Notes under the pieces: generated by a model | Databases searched by the model: none | What the model was told of the DNA's origin: nothing | Seen by the model: the letters and a program-made list of their open reading frames with translations, nothing else | Shown here: positions 47,182 through 55,134 of the stretch, in pieces | How positions within the stretch are numbered: the first letter of the stretch is position 1 | Layout: each line of letters starts with the position of its first letter | Translations under genes and position numbers: made by a program | Assembly: GCF_004341625.1 (NCBI RefSeq) | Contig: NZ_SLZG01000001.1 | Location: forward strand, 248,001-312,000 | Direction: 5' to 3' | Origin: Rhizobium sp. BK376 | Lineage (GTDB): Bacteria > Pseudomonadota > Alphaproteobacteria > Rhizobiales > Rhizobiaceae | Length of the DNA stretch: 64,000 bases

Positions 47182-47212
47182 CTATAGCCGCAATGTTTCA
47201 GTTTGATGACAA
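47182..47212 (-). promoter_or_regulatory. PHO box and -10 of the pst operon
   Basis: On the minus strand TTGTCATCAAACTGAAAC (47212-47195) matches the two-repeat PHO box (CTGTCAT-N4-CTGTMAC style), and TATAGA follows 8 bases later (47186-47181 region) as a -10. The box takes the place of a -35, as in PhoB-activated promoters. About 110 bp separate it from the pstS ATG. Confidence 0.75.
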
Positions 47213-47353
47213 TTCGGTGAAAGGCGGGTGACACATCCGGGAAGGGAAAATCATCGGGACGCATCAGGCATTTAAGCCGCCGTCCCGGTCATCGAAAAAC
47301 TGGCGCCAGCGTCGCTATCCGGCTCAAATGTTGATGACCTTGCAGACGGGTTG

Positions 47354-47698
47354 TCAGAGCCGAACAACATAATCCTTGCGTGTGGTTTCGACGACTTCCC
47401 ATGTGCCGGTGAAGCCCGGCTTGAAGACCATCCGATCCCCTGCCCGGAGATGGAATACGTTGCCATTATCTCCGGTTACGATGGAATATCCCGAAAGGAT
47501 ATGAAAATATTCCCATTCTTCGTAGATAAATCGCCACTTTCCCGGCGTCGCTTCCCATATGCCCGCATATATTCCGCCCTCGGCCTCGTCGAGGTTCCAG
47601 GTGCGGAACTGGGGGGCGCCTTCGATTACCCGATCGGCGGCCGGCGCCCCGATTTCGGGGGCCGATTCACCGGTTTCAAATCGTAAACAAGCTGTCAT
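47354..47698 (-). CDS. Cupin (DUF861/EutQ-like) protein
   Basis: The 114-residue product is a small single-domain cupin of the DUF861 type related to the ureidoglycine aminohydrolase cupin: GGIYAGIWEATPGKWRF, then YEEWEYFHILSGYSIVTGDN and GDRMVFKPGFTGTWEV. The metal-binding His pattern is reduced to one clear His plus acidic residues, which is normal for this subfamily. Its substrate is unknown. It lies 33 bp after metY on the same strand with an AGGGGA ribosome site, so it is probably co-transcribed. Confidence 0.88.
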   Translation of the reverse strand: MTACLRFETGESAPEIGAPAADRVIEGAPQFRTWNLDEAEGGIYAGIWEATPGKWRFIYEEWEYFHILSGYSIVTGDNGNVFHLRAGDRMVFKPGFTGTWEVVETTRKDYVVRL

Positions 47699-47731
47699 AA
47701 ATCCCCTCCCCAGCGGCGAACCGCCTCCCCG

Positions 47732-49015
47732 TCAGACCTTCGCAAGCGACTGTTCGAGATCGGCGATGATGTCCTTGATGTCCTCTATGCCGATCGACAG
47801 GCGAACGACGTCAGGCCCAGCGCCGGCCGCGATCTTCTGTTCGTCGGTGAGCTGCTTGTGGGTCGTCGAGGCCGGATGGATGACGAGGGAGCGCGTGTCG
47901 CCGATATTGGCGAGATGGGAGAACAGCTGTAGCCCTTCGACAAAGCCTTTTCCAGCCTCGTAGCCGCCCTTGAGCCCGAAGGTGAAGACGGAGCCGGCGC
48001 CCTTCGGCGAGTAGCGCTGCTGCAAAGCATGGTTCGGGTCATCCTCCAGCCCGGCATAATTCACCCAGGCAACCTTGTCGTGGCCCTTCAGCCATTTCGC
48101 AACGCCCAAAGCATTGTCGCAGTGGCGCTGCATGCGCAGCGGCAGGGTCTCGATACCGGTCAGGAGGAGAAAGGCGTTGAAGGGCGAGATGGCCGGCCCC
48201 AGGTCGCGCAGGCCCAGCACACGGCAGGCAATGGCAAAGGCGAAATTGCCGAAAGTGGCATGCAGCACCATGCCGTTATATTCCGGGCGCGGCTCGGACA
48301 GCATCGGATAGTTGCCGGAGGTCGACCAGTCGAAGGTCCCGCCATCGACAATCGCGCCGCCCATGGAGTTGCCGTGACCGCCGATGAATTTGGTCAGCGA
48401 ATGGATGACGATATCGGCGCCATGCTCAAGCGGACGAATGAGGTATGGGGTCGCCATGGTGTTGTCGACGATCAGCGGCAGGCCGTGGCGACGAGCGACC
48501 TCGGCGATGGCTGCAATATCGACGAAAGTGCCGCCGGGATTGGCGAGGCTCTCGATGAAGATGGCGCGGGTGCGGCCATCGATCTTGCCGTCAAAACTGG
48601 ATGGATCGGATGGATCGGCCCAGCGCACATGCCAGTCGAAATTCGCAAACGCATGGCCGAACTGGTTGATCGATCCGCCATAGAGCCTGGTCGCGGCGAC
48701 GAAATTGTCGCCCGGGCGCATGATCGCATGAAAAACCAGCATCTGGGCCGCATGACCGGAGGCGACCGCAAGGCCCGCCGTCCCGCCCTCCAGCGCCGCT
48801 ACCCTCTCCTCCAGCACGGCCTGCGTCGGGTTCATGATGCGAGTATAGATATTGCCGAACTGCTGCAGCCCGAAGAGCGCGGCAGCATGGTCGGAATCAT
48901 TGAAGACATAAGCGGTGGTCTGGTAGATCGGCGTGGCGCGAGCGCCCGTGGTCGGATCGGGTTGCGCACCCGCATGAATTGCCAGCGTGTCGAAACCCGG
49001 ATTGTTTGCCGCCAT
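47732..49015 (-). CDS. metY: O-acetylhomoserine (thiol)-lyase
   Basis: This PLP enzyme makes homocysteine (or methionine directly) from O-acetylhomoserine and sulfide or methanethiol. The 427-residue product has the Cys/Met-metabolism PLP-enzyme fold: YTRIMNPTQAVLEERVAALEGG near residue 57, the conserved IVDNTMATPYLIRPLEHGAD, and the PLP lysine in SLTKFIGGHGNSMGG. The length around 427, longer than MetB/MetC, is typical of MetY. No SAM riboswitch is visible in the 135 bp upstream. A closely spaced cupin gene follows. Confidence 0.95.
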   Translation of the reverse strand: MAANNPGFDTLAIHAGAQPDPTTGARATPIYQTTAYVFNDSDHAAALFGLQQFGNIYTRIMNPTQAVLEERVAALEGGTAGLAVASGHAAQMLVFHAIMRPGDNFVAATRLYGGSINQFGHAFANFDWHVRWADPSDPSSFDGKIDGRTRAIFIESLANPGGTFVDIAAIAEVARRHGLPLIVDNTMATPYLIRPLEHGADIVIHSLTKFIGGHGNSMGGAIVDGGTFDWSTSGNYPMLSEPRPEYNGMVLHATFGNFAFAIACRVLGLRDLGPAISPFNAFLLLTGIETLPLRMQRHCDNALGVAKWLKGHDKVAWVNYAGLEDDPNHALQQRYSPKGAGSVFTFGLKGGYEAGKGFVEGLQLFSHLANIGDTRSLVIHPASTTHKQLTDEQKIAAGAGPDVVRLSIGIEDIKDIIADLEQSLAKV

Positions 49016-49150
49016 GATGTTCTCCCGTCGCGATTTCTAGTCTTGGGAGAGGATCATAGCGCCTCACTCGGTAAAGTTAACCGCGATCTTTCCCCGATCC
49101 CCGGTTTCGGTAGAAAATCCATCGCGTTGGGAACGCGGCGGGCGACTGTT

Positions 49151-49582
49151 TCAGGCCGCGAGCAACCGCGGATATTCGATCGCCGGGCAGCGATTCATGA
49201 CGACATAGATCCCGGCGGCTTCGGCCACCGATGCGGCTTTATCGTCACGCACCTCCAATTGTCCCCAGATGACCGACGGAAGCGGCTTCAATGCCAGGGC
49301 TTCGTCGACGACGGATTGAAGATATTCAGGCGCGCGGAAAACATCGATCATATCTATGGGCTCGGGGATATCGGCGAGCCTGGCGTAGACGGTCTGCCCA
49401 AGGATCTGCTTGCCGGCCTGCCCGGGATTGACGGGAATGACGTGATAGCCATGCGCCAGGAGATAGGCCATGACGCCATTGCTGGGGCGGGCCGGATTGG
49501 GAGAGGCCCCGACCAGTCCAATGGTCTTAACCTTGCGCAGGATATCGGCAAGGTAGGAATCGTCGTAGTGGTCATGGTTCAT
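49151..49582 (-). CDS. CoA-binding domain protein (YccU-like)
   Basis: The 143-residue product is a stand-alone Rossmann-type CoA-binding protein with TIGLVGASPNPARPSNGVM, YHVIPVNPG and a C-terminal VMNRCPAIEYPRL, the marks of the YccU/DUF1876-like CoA_binding_2 family. Its biological role is unknown. The ATG at 49582 has GGAGG seven bases upstream; a GTG directly before it is in frame. It lies on the same strand as metY, 135 bp apart, and this pairing is, as I recall, kept in rhizobia. Confidence 0.92.
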   Translation of the reverse strand: MNHDHYDDSYLADILRKVKTIGLVGASPNPARPSNGVMAYLLAHGYHVIPVNPGQAGKQILGQTVYARLADIPEPIDMIDVFRAPEYLQSVVDEALALKPLPSVIWGQLEVRDDKAASVAEAAGIYVVMNRCPAIEYPRLLAA

Positions 49583-49695
49583 CACGTAGCCTCCGGCTGG
49601 ATCACAACTGCGTTCTCAGGGCTTACCGCGCCGAGCCGGTTCGCCCATCTCTTCTTACATGGTCACGGAGATTATTCATGATGAGGGTCGAGCCA

Positions 49696-50019
49696 ATGAA
49701 AAAAATCATTCTTGTAGGATTATTTGCAGTTTGCGCATCGACGCCGGCTTTGGCGATCGGCCGATATAATGCTCTCTCCTACACCTGCGCCGGCGCGCAG
49801 GATTTGATTGCGCACGAACGCGCGGTCATCTTTCGCTACCCTGCAGACCGCACGAAAAACATGACGCTCTACGACCGCTACGTGCTGGATACCCGCTCCT
49901 GCGACTTTGGCTACTATGCGTACCAATCCTATATGCCGACAAAGGACAACGGGACCTGCCCCGTTTACACCTGTCGGCCGGCGACCGATTTCGGTGGTCA
50001 CGACAAGATAATCCCTTAG
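49696..50019 (+). CDS. Small exported protein of unknown function
   Basis: The 107-residue product has a signal peptide (MKKIILVGLFAVCASTPALA) and a mature part of about 87 residues with four or five cysteines and many tyrosines (YDRYVLDTRSCDFGYYAYQS and CPVYTCRP). The even spacing of cysteines suggests disulfides in the periplasm. Small rhizobial proteins of this kind occur in several copies per genome, as I recall, without known function. ATGs at 49678 and 49681 would add five or six residues and have GGAG upstream. A perfect 10-bp hairpin follows. Confidence 0.78.
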   Translation: MKKIILVGLFAVCASTPALAIGRYNALSYTCAGAQDLIAHERAVIFRYPADRTKNMTLYDRYVLDTRSCDFGYYAYQSYMPTKDNGTCPVYTCRPATDFGGHDKIIP

Positions 50020-50059
50020 GAGTAGGAGGGGTTACAACCCACCGGGATCGGACGTGCAA

Positions 50060-50083
50060 GGAAATGCAAGTTTTTGCATTTCC
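50060..50083. terminator. Perfect hairpin after the small exported protein gene
   Basis: GGAAATGCAA pairs with TTGCATTTCC around a 4-base loop, 10 bp perfect, 41 bp after the stop. No T tract follows on either strand. Confidence 0.55.
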
Positions 50084-50490
50084 CAAAAGTTTAGCAGGAT
50101 TGAGCGCATGCCCTTGTTCTCTTTTTGTATGTGGTAAATTTCTCTTCTGTTCACTGCTCTATTAGAGACATCTCATAGTTGAGTGACCGCTTTTGATTGA
50201 ACGCCCATGGTGCAGTGCATCATTTGCAAAAATTTGCGAGTATATTTTCCCAAAACTGAAAATAACCACAGATAGCCTAAAAAATATCAGATATTGCATC
50301 ATTTTGCGGTAGATGGCGGCAAGTTCGCCACATCTGGCCAATCGTTGGCCCTGCCCGTTCTCGGGCAATGTACCCACGGCCCGTCCTGCGCTTTCGCTCC
50401 GGTTGCACGCGACCGCACGCAATGACAAACCAGAGCGGGACAAATCACCGGTTCCGGCGGCATCATGCCTGCCGGCAGGCCGGCATCGGG
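50084..50490. other. AT-rich intergenic region with a cluster of hairpins
   Basis: These 407 bp contain no supported gene. The first 220 bp are clearly A/T rich. Then three short stem-loops follow one another: TGGCG/CGCCA (50314-50330), GGCCAA/TTGGCC (50336-50350) and TGCCCG/CGGGCA (50352-50367). A perfect 14-bp palindrome, GCCTGCCGGCAGGC, lies at 50467-50480 next to the end of the enoyl-CoA hydratase gene and may help terminate it. A structured RNA or an extragenic palindromic element is possible. Confidence 0.45.
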
Positions 50491-51318
50491 CTATTCGCCC
50501 GTCCAGACTGCCGGCCGCTTTTCGATAAAAGCGCCGATGCCTTCCCTGGCATCGGCCGTCATCATATTCTCGGTCATGACGCGAACGGCATGGTCGTAGG
50601 CGTCGGCCACAGACATATCGATCTGCGCGTAGAAGGCTTCCTTGCCGATCCGCTGGGTCAGCGGCGATTTCGAGGCGATGACATCGGCATATTTGTCGAC
50701 TACCTGCGTCAGATACTGCTTCGGGACGATGCGGTTGACGAGACCGAAATCCTTCGCTGTCGAGGCATCAATCGTCTCGCCGGTCAGAAGCATTTCCATT
50801 GCCTGCTTGCGGTGGGCCGCGCGAGACACCGCGACCATCGGGGTCGAGCAGAAAAGGCCGATATTGACGCCGGGCGTGCAGAAGGTCGACGTATCGGTGC
50901 AGATGGCGAGATCGCAGGAAGCCACGAGCTGGCAGCCGGCGGCCGTCGCCAGCCCATCGATCTCGGCAATGACCGGCTTTGGCAAATGGGTGATCTTCAG
51001 CATCAGATCTGCAAAGAGGCGGAAGGTCTCCTCGAAGAAGGCACGACCGCCATCCTCGTCCGTGCGGTGCGCCGTCATTTCCTTGAGGTCGTGGCCTGCA
51101 GAAAAGACGTTTCCGCTCGAAGCGATGATGACGACGTGAACGGCCGGATCGGCGCCTGCGGCATCGAGCGCCTCCATCAACAGCCGGATCATGCCGATAG
51201 ACAGGATGTTGGCGGGCGGATTGTTGAGCGTCAACCGCAGGACATTGTCTTTTCGCGTGACCGCCAGAGGCTGGGTGTCGCCCTCTTTTTCCTTCCGGAA
51301 CGATACGACTTCGGCCAT
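50491..51318 (-). CDS. Enoyl-CoA hydratase/isomerase family protein
   Basis: The 275-residue product is a crotonase-fold enzyme acting on acyl-CoA thioesters. It shows the oxyanion-hole segments (VFSAGHDLKEM around 70-80 and IDGLATAAGCQLVASCDLAI around 122-141). The catalytic Glu pair of E. coli-type hydratase is not clear: position one reads AAGCQ and position two FCTPGVNIGL, so the exact reaction may differ from hydration. Start at 51318 (MAEVVSFRKEK) with AGAGGGG upstream. It is divergent from a thioesterase gene 88 bp away. Confidence 0.9.
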   Translation of the reverse strand: MAEVVSFRKEKEGDTQPLAVTRKDNVLRLTLNNPPANILSIGMIRLLMEALDAAGADPAVHVVIIASSGNVFSAGHDLKEMTAHRTDEDGGRAFFEETFRLFADLMLKITHLPKPVIAEIDGLATAAGCQLVASCDLAICTDTSTFCTPGVNIGLFCSTPMVAVSRAAHRKQAMEMLLTGETIDASTAKDFGLVNRIVPKQYLTQVVDKYADVIASKSPLTQRIGKEAFYAQIDMSVADAYDHAVRVMTENMMTADAREGIGAFIEKRPAVWTGE

Positions 51319-51406
51319 GGCCCCTCTCCCTCATTTCCGTCTATGCTAAGACCGTTCTGCCATAGGCCGAAGCCAAGAGCCAGCGGAAGCGAGGAGCCGA
51401 CAATCG

Positions 51407-51832
51407 ATGAAACCCGTCATGACGATCGACGAGATCCATGCTTTCCTGGAGACCGATTTTCCGCAGATTCACACCGAGGGCCGGGTATTTATTGTGAAGG
51501 CCGTTGAAGCGGGCCGGCTGAGGATGACACTCGATCCTTCGGACCGACATCTGCGTCCGGGCGGCACCGTTTCCGGCCCGACGCTGTTTGCATTGGCAGA
51601 TGTCGCGGCCTATGCGGTCGTCCTTGCCCATATCGGGCCGGTGGCGCTTGCTGTCACGACCAATCTCAACATCAATTTCCTGCGCCTGCCGGCGCCGAAA
51701 CGGCTCATCTGTGATGCGAGGCTGCTAAAGCTTGGCAAGCGGCTGGCCGTCATCGAGACCTCGATTTTCCAGGACAATGAGGAGGAATTGGTGGCTCACG
51801 CGACCGCAACCTACTCGATTCCGTCGCGCTAA
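51407..51832 (+). CDS. PaaI-family hotdog thioesterase
   Basis: The 141-residue product has the hotdog fold of PaaI/YbgC-like acyl-CoA thioesterases: RPGGTVSGPTLFALADVAAY in the middle, carrying the family catalytic region, and TTNLNINFLRLPAP on the next strand. It likely hydrolyses an acyl- or aryl-CoA. The start at 51407 is preceded by GAGGAG. It is divergent from the enoyl-CoA hydratase family gene, so the two may share a pathway, although nothing shows which one. Confidence 0.9.
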   Translation: MKPVMTIDEIHAFLETDFPQIHTEGRVFIVKAVEAGRLRMTLDPSDRHLRPGGTVSGPTLFALADVAAYAVVLAHIGPVALAVTTNLNINFLRLPAPKRLICDARLLKLGKRLAVIETSIFQDNEEELVAHATATYSIPSR

Positions 51833-51910
51833 ATGTGTGGTATCATAATACACCATATTTAATGCATTGATTTTGCTTGCTTATTTTTGCGACCTTAGAA
51901 ATCGGTCATA

Positions 51911-51939
51911 TTGACGTTCCGGGGCGTCCGCTTTATAAG
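51911..51939 (+). promoter_or_regulatory. Promoter of rplM-rpsI
   Basis: TTGACG (51911-51916), a 17-base spacer and TATAAG (51934-51939) form a near-consensus sigma-70 promoter, giving a leader of about 117 nt before the rplM ATG. Confidence 0.7.
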
Positions 51940-51951
51940 CCGCACCAGAAC

Positions 51952-51978
51952 GCAGCCTTTCCGGGCTGCTTTCTTTTT
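51952..51978 (+). promoter_or_regulatory. Terminator-like hairpin in the rplM leader
   Basis: GCAGCC (51952-51957) and GGCTGC (51964-51969) form a 6-bp GC-rich stem followed directly by TTTCTTTTT. It begins only a few bases after the predicted transcription start. It could be an attenuator, a 5' protective stem or part of a ribosomal-protein leader. Confidence 0.55.
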
Positions 51979-52062
51979 GGCACGGGTCAAACCTGCCAAA
52001 CCAAGCAACAAGAAACGCCCTGACGCCTTCGGGCCAAGGGATCCTAATAGAGAGTATTCAAC

Positions 52063-52527
52063 ATGGCTACCTTCTCCCAGAAGCCTGCAGAGGTTGAGAA
52101 GAAGTGGGTCCTCATCGACGCCGAAGGGCTTGTCGTTGGTCGTCTCGCTTCCCTGATCGCAATGCGTCTGCGCGGCAAGCATAAAGCTACCTTCACGCCG
52201 CACGTCGACGACGGCGACAACGTCATCGTCATCAATGCCGACAAGGTCGTCTTCACCGGCAAGAAGTACGAAGACAAGGTTTACTACTGGCACACCGGTT
52301 ATGCCGGCGGCATCAAGGAGCGCACCGCTCGCCAGATCATCGAAGGCCGCTTCCCGGAGCGCGTCCTCGAAAAGGCTGTTGAACGCATGGTTCCGCGCGG
52401 CCCGCTCGGCCGTCGCCAGATGAAGAACCTGCGCGTTTACGCCGGCACCAACCATCCCCACGAAGCCCAGCAGCCCGTCACTCTCGACGTCGCCAAGCTG
52501 AACAAGAAGAACGTAAGGAGCGCCTGA
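52063..52527 (+). CDS. rplM: 50S ribosomal protein L13
   Basis: L13 is an early-assembling large-subunit protein. The 154-residue product has the family core: [17 protein letters not shown] near the start, the [16 protein letters not shown] segment, and [20 protein letters not shown] at the C-terminal part. It is the first gene of the two-gene rplM-rpsI operon, with rpsI 2 bp downstream. Length is slightly above E. coli L13 (142), as usual in alphaproteobacteria. Confidence 0.98.
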   Translation: MATFSQKPAEVEKKWVLIDAEGLVVGRLASLIAMRLRGKHKATFTPHVDDGDNVIVINADKVVFTGKKYEDKVYYWHTGYAGGIKERTARQIIEGRFPERVLEKAVERMVPRGPLGRRQMKNLRVYAGTNHPHEAQQPVTLDVAKLNKKNVRSA

Positions 52528-52529
52528 TA

Positions 52530-53000
52530 ATGGCTGACCTCTCCTCCCTGAAGGAACTCGGCACGACCTCCGAAGCCGCTTCGGCTCCGGTTCACGTCCG
52601 CAAGGTCGACTCGCTCGGCCGCTCCTACGCGACCGGCAAGCGCAAGAACGCCGTTGCCCGCGTATGGGTCAAGGCTGGATCCGGCAAGATCATCGTCAAC
52701 GGCAAGGACTTCACGTCCTACTTCGCCCGTCCGGTGCTCCAGATGATCCTGCGCCAGCCGATCGTCGCTGCTGCCCGTGACGGTCAGTTCGACATCGTCG
52801 CAACGGTTGCCGGCGGCGGCCTCTCCGGCCAGGCCGGTGCTGTTCGCCATGGCGTTTCGAAGGCCCTCACCTACTTCGAACCGGGCCTGCGCTCGGTCCT
52901 GAAGAAGGGCGGCTTCCTGACCCGCGACAGCCGCGTCGTTGAACGTAAGAAGTACGGTAAGGCCAAGGCTCGCCGTTCGTTCCAGTTCTCCAAGCGCTAA
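52530..53000 (+). CDS. rpsI: 30S ribosomal protein S9
   Basis: S9 contacts P-site tRNA through its C-terminal tail. The 156-residue product has an N-terminal extension of about 25 residues, then the core [20 protein letters not shown], and ends with the basic tail [11 protein letters not shown], whose terminal Lys-Arg is the conserved tRNA contact. It follows rplM after 2 bp and is followed by a strong terminator. Confidence 0.98.
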   Translation: MADLSSLKELGTTSEAASAPVHVRKVDSLGRSYATGKRKNAVARVWVKAGSGKIIVNGKDFTSYFARPVLQMILRQPIVAAARDGQFDIVATVAGGGLSGQAGAVRHGVSKALTYFEPGLRSVLKKGGFLTRDSRVVERKKYGKAKARRSFQFSKR

Positions 53001-53025
53001 TCGCTTTCGACATTATCGCATGCGA

Positions 53026-53054
53026 AAGGCCGGAGTTTTCTCCGGCCTTTTTTC
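53026..53054 (+). terminator. Terminator of rplM-rpsI
   Basis: An 11-bp perfect stem AAAGGCCGGAG/CTCCGGCCTTT with a TTTT loop continues into TTTC. It starts 26 bp after the rpsI stop. Confidence 0.92.
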
Positions 53055-53111
53055 ATTTTTGGCTGACAGCAGAAGGCTCTGCCGCGATCAGTTGCTCAGA
53101 AGCCCGCGGCC

Positions 53112-53492
53112 TCAAAGCTCAGGTTTGTGGAAATAAGCCTCGAGCCGGTAGCCGTCGGGATCGATGGCGAACGCGGCGTAGTAGAACTGGCCGTAATCCG
53201 GGCGGATACCGGGCGGTCCGTTATCCTCCGCGCCATTCGCAATAGCGGCCTTATAGAAGGCGTCGACCGCTTCCTCGCTTGGCGCGACAAAGCAGAAATG
53301 CAAGCCCGACTTCATATCGGGAATGACGGGACGCTCGACTTGCATAAGCCAGAATGCCGGTCTTTCGGCGCCATAGCCACTCTGCACGCCGAAATTGGAC
53401 TGGCGCTCATAACCGAGCGGCGACAGGATAGCGTCATAGAACTGGCGTGATTTTTCGATGTCTTTTACACCGATGGAGATGTGGTCGAACAT
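53112..53492 (-). CDS. VOC-family (glyoxalase-like) protein
   Basis: The 126-residue product is a single glyoxalase/bleomycin-resistance fold unit: MFDHISIGVKDIEKSRQFYD at the start, GLHFCFVAPS in the middle and FAIDPDGYRLEAYFH at the end, with His, His and Glu in the metal positions. These small proteins are common and may act on lactoylglutathione or other small molecules; I cannot name the substrate. I chose the ATG at 53492, with AGGAGT upstream; the longer frame to 53549 adds 19 residues not typical for the family. Confidence 0.9.
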   Translation of the reverse strand: MFDHISIGVKDIEKSRQFYDAILSPLGYERQSNFGVQSGYGAERPAFWLMQVERPVIPDMKSGLHFCFVAPSEEAVDAFYKAAIANGAEDNGPPGIRPDYGQFYYAAFAIDPDGYRLEAYFHKPEL

Positions 53493-53712
53493 TGGATGGG
53501 AACTCCTATTCGCTCTTGTGCGGCCGTGAAAACCATGCGCGCAGCACAACGGTCGCTTCCCAAGCCGCTCTGTTCAGTCTTTTCGTTCAGTCTGGCGGCA
53601 AACATCTTTCAAGCACTTTTCGAAGTCAACCGGATGCTCGTCGGAGGAGACAGGCTGGCGCTTGCAATCGCCGCACCGGTCGCTTACCCCTTCTCGGCAA
53701 AGGGAGCATACC

Positions 53713-54072
53713 ATGCCAGATAGTGACCAACTGAAGCGCTTCGCTGCTACGCCCGAACCACCTTACTACGTCGTTGCCTTCTCCTCGATCCGCACCGAGG
53801 GCGATAACGGCTATGGCGCGATGGCGGACAGGATGGAAGAGCTGGCGCTGGAGCAGCCGGGCTGTCTCGGCCTCGAATATGCCCGCGACTCCGACGGATT
53901 CGGCATCACCAATTCCTTCTGGCGCGACGAGGACAGCATCCGCGCCTGGAAGGCCGTCGTGGCGCATCTGGCTGCGCAGAGGCTCGGTCGCGAGCGCTGG
54001 TACGAGCGCTATCAATTGCGGATCGCCAAGGTCGAGCGAGCCTACGGCTTTTCGCGCACGGACGAAATCTGA
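53713..54072 (+). CDS. Antibiotic biosynthesis monooxygenase (ABM) domain protein
   Basis: The 119-residue product has the ferredoxin-like ABM fold: the strand YYVVAFSSIRTE, the helix MADRMEELALEQPGCLGLEYAR and the strand FGITNSFWRDEDSIRAWKAV with its conserved Trp. These small dimeric proteins include heme-degrading and quinol monooxygenases; this one is of the DUF-type group with a C-terminal WYERYQLRIAKVERAY. The start at 53713 has AAGGGAG upstream. The agmatinase gene follows after 10 bp with its own ribosome site, so the two are probably one operon. Confidence 0.88.
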   Translation: MPDSDQLKRFAATPEPPYYVVAFSSIRTEGDNGYGAMADRMEELALEQPGCLGLEYARDSDGFGITNSFWRDEDSIRAWKAVVAHLAAQRLGRERWYERYQLRIAKVERAYGFSRTDEI

Positions 54073-54082
54073 GGGGAACGAC

Positions 54083-55033
54083 ATGGAAAAGACGATCGAC
54101 CATGCTTTCACGGCCAAGGACCTGACATCGGCCGCCACCGACCCGACCTATGCCGGCGTCCTCTCCTTCATGCGCCGCCGCTACACCAAGTCGCTCGACG
54201 GCGCCGATGCCGTGGTCTGGGGCATTCCCTTCGACGCCGCGACCTCGAACCGCCCTGGCGCTCGCTTCGGGCCGCAGGCGATCCGCCGCGCCTCGGCAAT
54301 CTTCGACAACGACCCACAATACCCATTCCAGCGCGATCTCTTCGCCGAGATGGCGGTGATCGACTATGGCGACTGCCTGCTCGACTATGGCAATCACGCT
54401 GCAACGCCTGAGGCGATCGAAAAGCAGGCCGCGACCGTTCTCGACAGCGGCGCCTTCCTGCTCTCGCTCGGCGGCGACCATTTCGTCACCTGGCCGCTGC
54501 TGAAGGCCCATGCGGCCAAGCATGGACCGCTGGCATTGGTGCATTTCGACGCACACCAGGACACCTGGTACGACGACGGCAAGCGCATCGACCACGGCTC
54601 CTTCGTCGGTCGCGCAGCGCGCGAGGGATTGATCGATCCGGATCGCTCCATCCAGATCGGCATCCGTACCCATGCGCCGGAAGATTGCGGCATCACGATT
54701 CTTTACGGCCACCAGGTGGAAGATATGTCCGCCGCCGACATCGCGTCGCAGATCATCAGTCACACCAAGGGCGCGCCCGCCTATCTGACCTTCGATATCG
54801 ACTGCCTCGATCCGGCCTATGCGCCGGGCACAGGGACGCCTGTTGCCGGAGGGCCGTCGAGTGCCAAGATCCTGTCGGTTCTGCAAAAACTGCACCAGCT
54901 CGATATCAGGGGCGCAGATGTGGTCGAGGTGGCGCCAGCATACGATCACGCCGATATAACCGCCATTGCGGGGGCGACGGTCGCGATGTATATGCTCGGG
55001 CTGCATGCCGAACGGCGTGCGGCCGGTCGCTGA
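54083..55033 (+). CDS. speB: Agmatinase
   Basis: This ureohydrolase hydrolyses agmatine to putrescine and urea. The 316-residue product carries the binuclear manganese motifs: GGDHFVTW, HFDAHQDTWY and FDIDCLDPAYAPGTGTP. It has the agmatinase type ending (ADITAIAGATVAMYMLG) rather than that of arginase. The ATG at 54083 follows GAGGGG; the frame is open far upstream only because the previous gene is read in another frame. An agmatinase next to argC, rpsI and rplM is a rhizobial arrangement as I recall. Guanidinobutyrase is an alternative substrate class. Confidence 0.93.
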   Translation: MEKTIDHAFTAKDLTSAATDPTYAGVLSFMRRRYTKSLDGADAVVWGIPFDAATSNRPGARFGPQAIRRASAIFDNDPQYPFQRDLFAEMAVIDYGDCLLDYGNHAATPEAIEKQAATVLDSGAFLLSLGGDHFVTWPLLKAHAAKHGPLALVHFDAHQDTWYDDGKRIDHGSFVGRAAREGLIDPDRSIQIGIRTHAPEDCGITILYGHQVEDMSAADIASQIISHTKGAPAYLTFDIDCLDPAYAPGTGTPVAGGPSSAKILSVLQKLHQLDIRGADVVEVAPAYDHADITAIAGATVAMYMLGLHAERRAAGR

Positions 55034-55134
55034 GCGTAATATTGAAAGATGCCGCGGCCGTTATCATTTTGAATCAACAACATGGCAAACTGATTCCGGA
55101 AACATCCTCAACCCTTTGAAAGAGCAGGACTAAA

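Noticed and set aside
49016..49150. Possible SAM-II riboswitch before metY
   Set aside because: I looked for the SAM-II conserved core on the minus strand and did not find it.
48029..49681. Long plus-strand frame antisense to metY and the CoA-binding gene
   Set aside because: Shadow of two clear minus-strand genes; it continues through their intergenic gap only by chance.
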